A stretch of 64,000 nucleotides of DNA from NCBI RefSeq assembly GCF_900114485.1, contig NZ_FOTF01000010.1, positions 92,136 through 156,135 of the forward strand. The letters run 5' to 3'. Positions 62,945 to 64,000 of this stretch are shown piece by piece. Source of the DNA: Loktanella salsilacus. Lineage in GTDB: Bacteria; Pseudomonadota; Alphaproteobacteria; Rhodobacterales; Rhodobacteraceae. A program made the position numbers and the translations under genes. The notes beneath the pieces are model-generated. The model ran no database searches. It was not told the origin of the DNA and worked only from the letters and a program-made list of their open reading frames with translations. Numbering within the stretch: position 1 is the stretch's first letter; every line of letters starts with the position of its first letter.

Positions 62945-64000
62945 ATGTCAAATGTAACGCAAAATCTGCCAGATGATCCCGCCATATTGAAAACGATGAT
63001 TGCGGCTTTGCAGGCCGAGAATGCCAAGATCTCGGCGACATTGCGGGTCCACGACCAGCTGGTTCAGGCCCTGCGCCTGCGGATCGCCAAGTTGCAGAAG
63101 CTGGCTTTCGGCAAATCCTCCGAGAAGATCGAACGCGAGATCGAGCAACTGGAACTGGCGCTTGAAGACTTGCTGCTGGCCGTGGCCGAGGGTGATGAAG
63201 CGCCCATCGACGAAGGACACAATGAGCCGTCTCCAGAGGCTGCCGATGCGCCCGCTCTGCGCCGCCGCCCACGTGTCTCTGATGCGACACCGCGCGAGCG
63301 TTGTGAGCTTGATCCCGGCACATGCTGCGCTGACTGCGGCGGCGATCTGCGGGTTGTGGGCGAGGATGTCAGCGAACTGCTGGACATGATTGCAGCCCAG
63401 ATGAAGGTGATCCAGATCGCCCGGATCAAGAAGTCCTGCCGGCGCTGTGAGCGAATGGTGCAGGAGCCTGCGCCCAGCCGGCCAATCCCGGGCAGCATGG
63501 CAGGTCCGAACCTGCTGGCCCATATTCTGGTCTCAAAATTTGATGATCATCTTCCTTTGTATCGCCAGCACGAGATCTTTGCCCGCATGGGCGCAGACAT
63601 TCCCGAGACCACGCTTGTGGGCTGGTGCGGGCGGGCCATGAAGACCCTTTCGCCACTGATCGAACGGATTGAGGCGGACATCATGGGCAGCGATCTGCTG
63701 CACGCAGATGACACGCCGATCCGTGTGCTGGACCGGTCGTTGCGCGACAAGGGGCTTGGTAAAGGCGTCAGGCAGGGCCGGATCTGGGCCTATGTGCGCG
63801 ACCAGCGCCCTTGGGCTGGATCAAGCCCGCCCGGGGCCGTCTATCGGTTCGCACAGGACTGGAAGGAAGAGCATGTCCTGAGCCATCTGGCCAGCGCCCG
63901 CGGCATCCTTCAGGCTGACGGCTACAAGGGCTATGCTAAGCTTTATGAGCCAGAGCCTGACGGCACCCCCCGTTTACGCGAGGCGGCCTGTTGGGCGCAC
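62945..64000 (+). CDS. tnpC: IS66 transposase TnpC (3' end outside window)
   Basis: The frame opens at ATG 62945 and stays open to the last base, about 352 codons. It has an N-terminal leucine-zipper-like helix (AENAKISATLRVHDQLV, then LQKLAFGKSSEKIE) and a zinc-binding region with CCADCGGDL and SCRRCERMV. The DDE catalytic core begins with the first Asp region LLHADDTPIRVLD near residue 255. The second Asp lies in LQADGYKGYAKL. The final Glu is beyond the window. Confidence 0.95.
   Translation, partial: MSNVTQNLPDDPAILKTMIAALQAENAKISATLRVHDQLVQALRLRIAKLQKLAFGKSSEKIEREIEQLELALEDLLLAVAEGDEAPIDEGHNEPSPEAADAPALRRRPRVSDATPRERCELDPGTCCADCGGDLRVVGEDVSELLDMIAAQMKVIQIARIKKSCRRCERMVQEPAPSRPIPGSMAGPNLLAHILVSKFDDHLPLYRQHEIFARMGADIPETTLVGWCGRAMKTLSPLIERIEADIMGSDLLHADDTPIRVLDRSLRDKGLGKGVRQGRIWAYVRDQRPWAGSSPPGAVYRFAQDWKEEHVLSHLASARGILQADGYKGYAKLYEPEPDGTPRLREAACWAH

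Larger units (their letters stand above)
58335..64000. mobile_element. Left part of an integrated, decayed genomic island
   Basis: The region begins at the 3' end of tRNA-Ser with an integrase. It contains a DUF3987-like fragment, an IS21 remnant, an ORF abutting the IS, a RecD-like fragment and an IS66 copy. Unlike the rest of the window, the genes are broken and of mobile type, and there is a low-GC patch at 58335-58450. The right boundary is outside the window. Confidence 0.65.
62079..64000 (+). mobile_element. IS66-family insertion sequence (right end outside window)
   Basis: The three genes of a complete IS66 (tnpA, tnpB, tnpC) are present in order. The left border is placed near GTGACCGCC at 62079, where the RecD-like frame breaks. 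The exact terminal repeat cannot be confirmed without the other end. Confidence 0.85.

Overview
The window is a high-GC stretch of alphaproteobacterial chromosome. It is most likely from the family Rhodobacteraceae (roseobacter group). The evidence is the end of a CarD-type regulator gene, a DUF6446 gene wedged between glyQ and glyS, a SAM-II riboswitch ahead of metZ, a TTAA-N7-TTAA (CtrA-type) array, and a family of short intergenic repeats with the core CCTCCGGCGGGAGTATTT. No taxon below family level can be fixed from the sequence.

Regions: (1) 1-8.6 kb: carD 3' end, purD, xseA, a small secreted protein and an AlkB-like di-iron hydroxylase. These are followed by a fused NuoE/NuoF-type formate dehydrogenase beta subunit with no catalytic subunit beside it, a lytic transglycosylase and ftsY. 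(2) 8.6-18.8 kb: EamA transporter, yciB, PilZ protein, GST, metZ with a SAM-II leader, folE2, trkH, a PACE efflux protein and a large SPOR/peptidoglycan-binding protein carrying an inactivated trypsin fold. (3) 18.9-29.2 kb: glyQ-DUF6446-glyS, a PPDK-like protein with a degenerate ATP site, a SleB hydrolase and the overlapping folB-folP-glmM operon. (4) 29.3-44.8 kb: DMT transporter, aldehyde dehydrogenase, ilvC facing two Lrp/AsnC genes, a class V aminotransferase, a UbiH-type hydroxylase, a GntR regulator, a membrane glycosyltransferase behind a CtrA-like array, carA, yqeY, DUF2244, GNAT and ASCH proteins, and ctaD. (5) 44.8-58.3 kb: lipB, tRNA-Leu(GAG), a polyamine-type ABC transporter operon with a DUF1330 gene inside it, an AEC carrier, and the tight minus-strand operon SPOR-dacA-tmk-holB-tatD-MBL, closed by tRNA-Ser(UGA).

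(6) 58.3-64 kb is accessory DNA. A tyrosine integrase sits directly after tRNA-Ser behind an AT-rich gap. After it come pieces of broken genes: the start of a DUF3987-like protein, the tail of an IS21 istB with its terminal repeat, an ORF abutting that IS end, and the tail of a RecD-like helicase cut by an IS66 element that runs off the window. This is the left part of a decayed island whose right end lies outside.

Most of the window is housekeeping. Folate genes occur at two places (folE2; folB-folP), and cell-envelope genes at several (lytic transglycosylase, SleB, glmM, dacA, SPOR proteins). No CRISPR array, rRNA or intact novel defence system was seen. The least explained items are the FolB C-terminal domain, the degenerate PPDK-like protein, the pseudo-trypsin, the orphan formate dehydrogenase beta subunit, the TTAA array and the intergenic repeat family.
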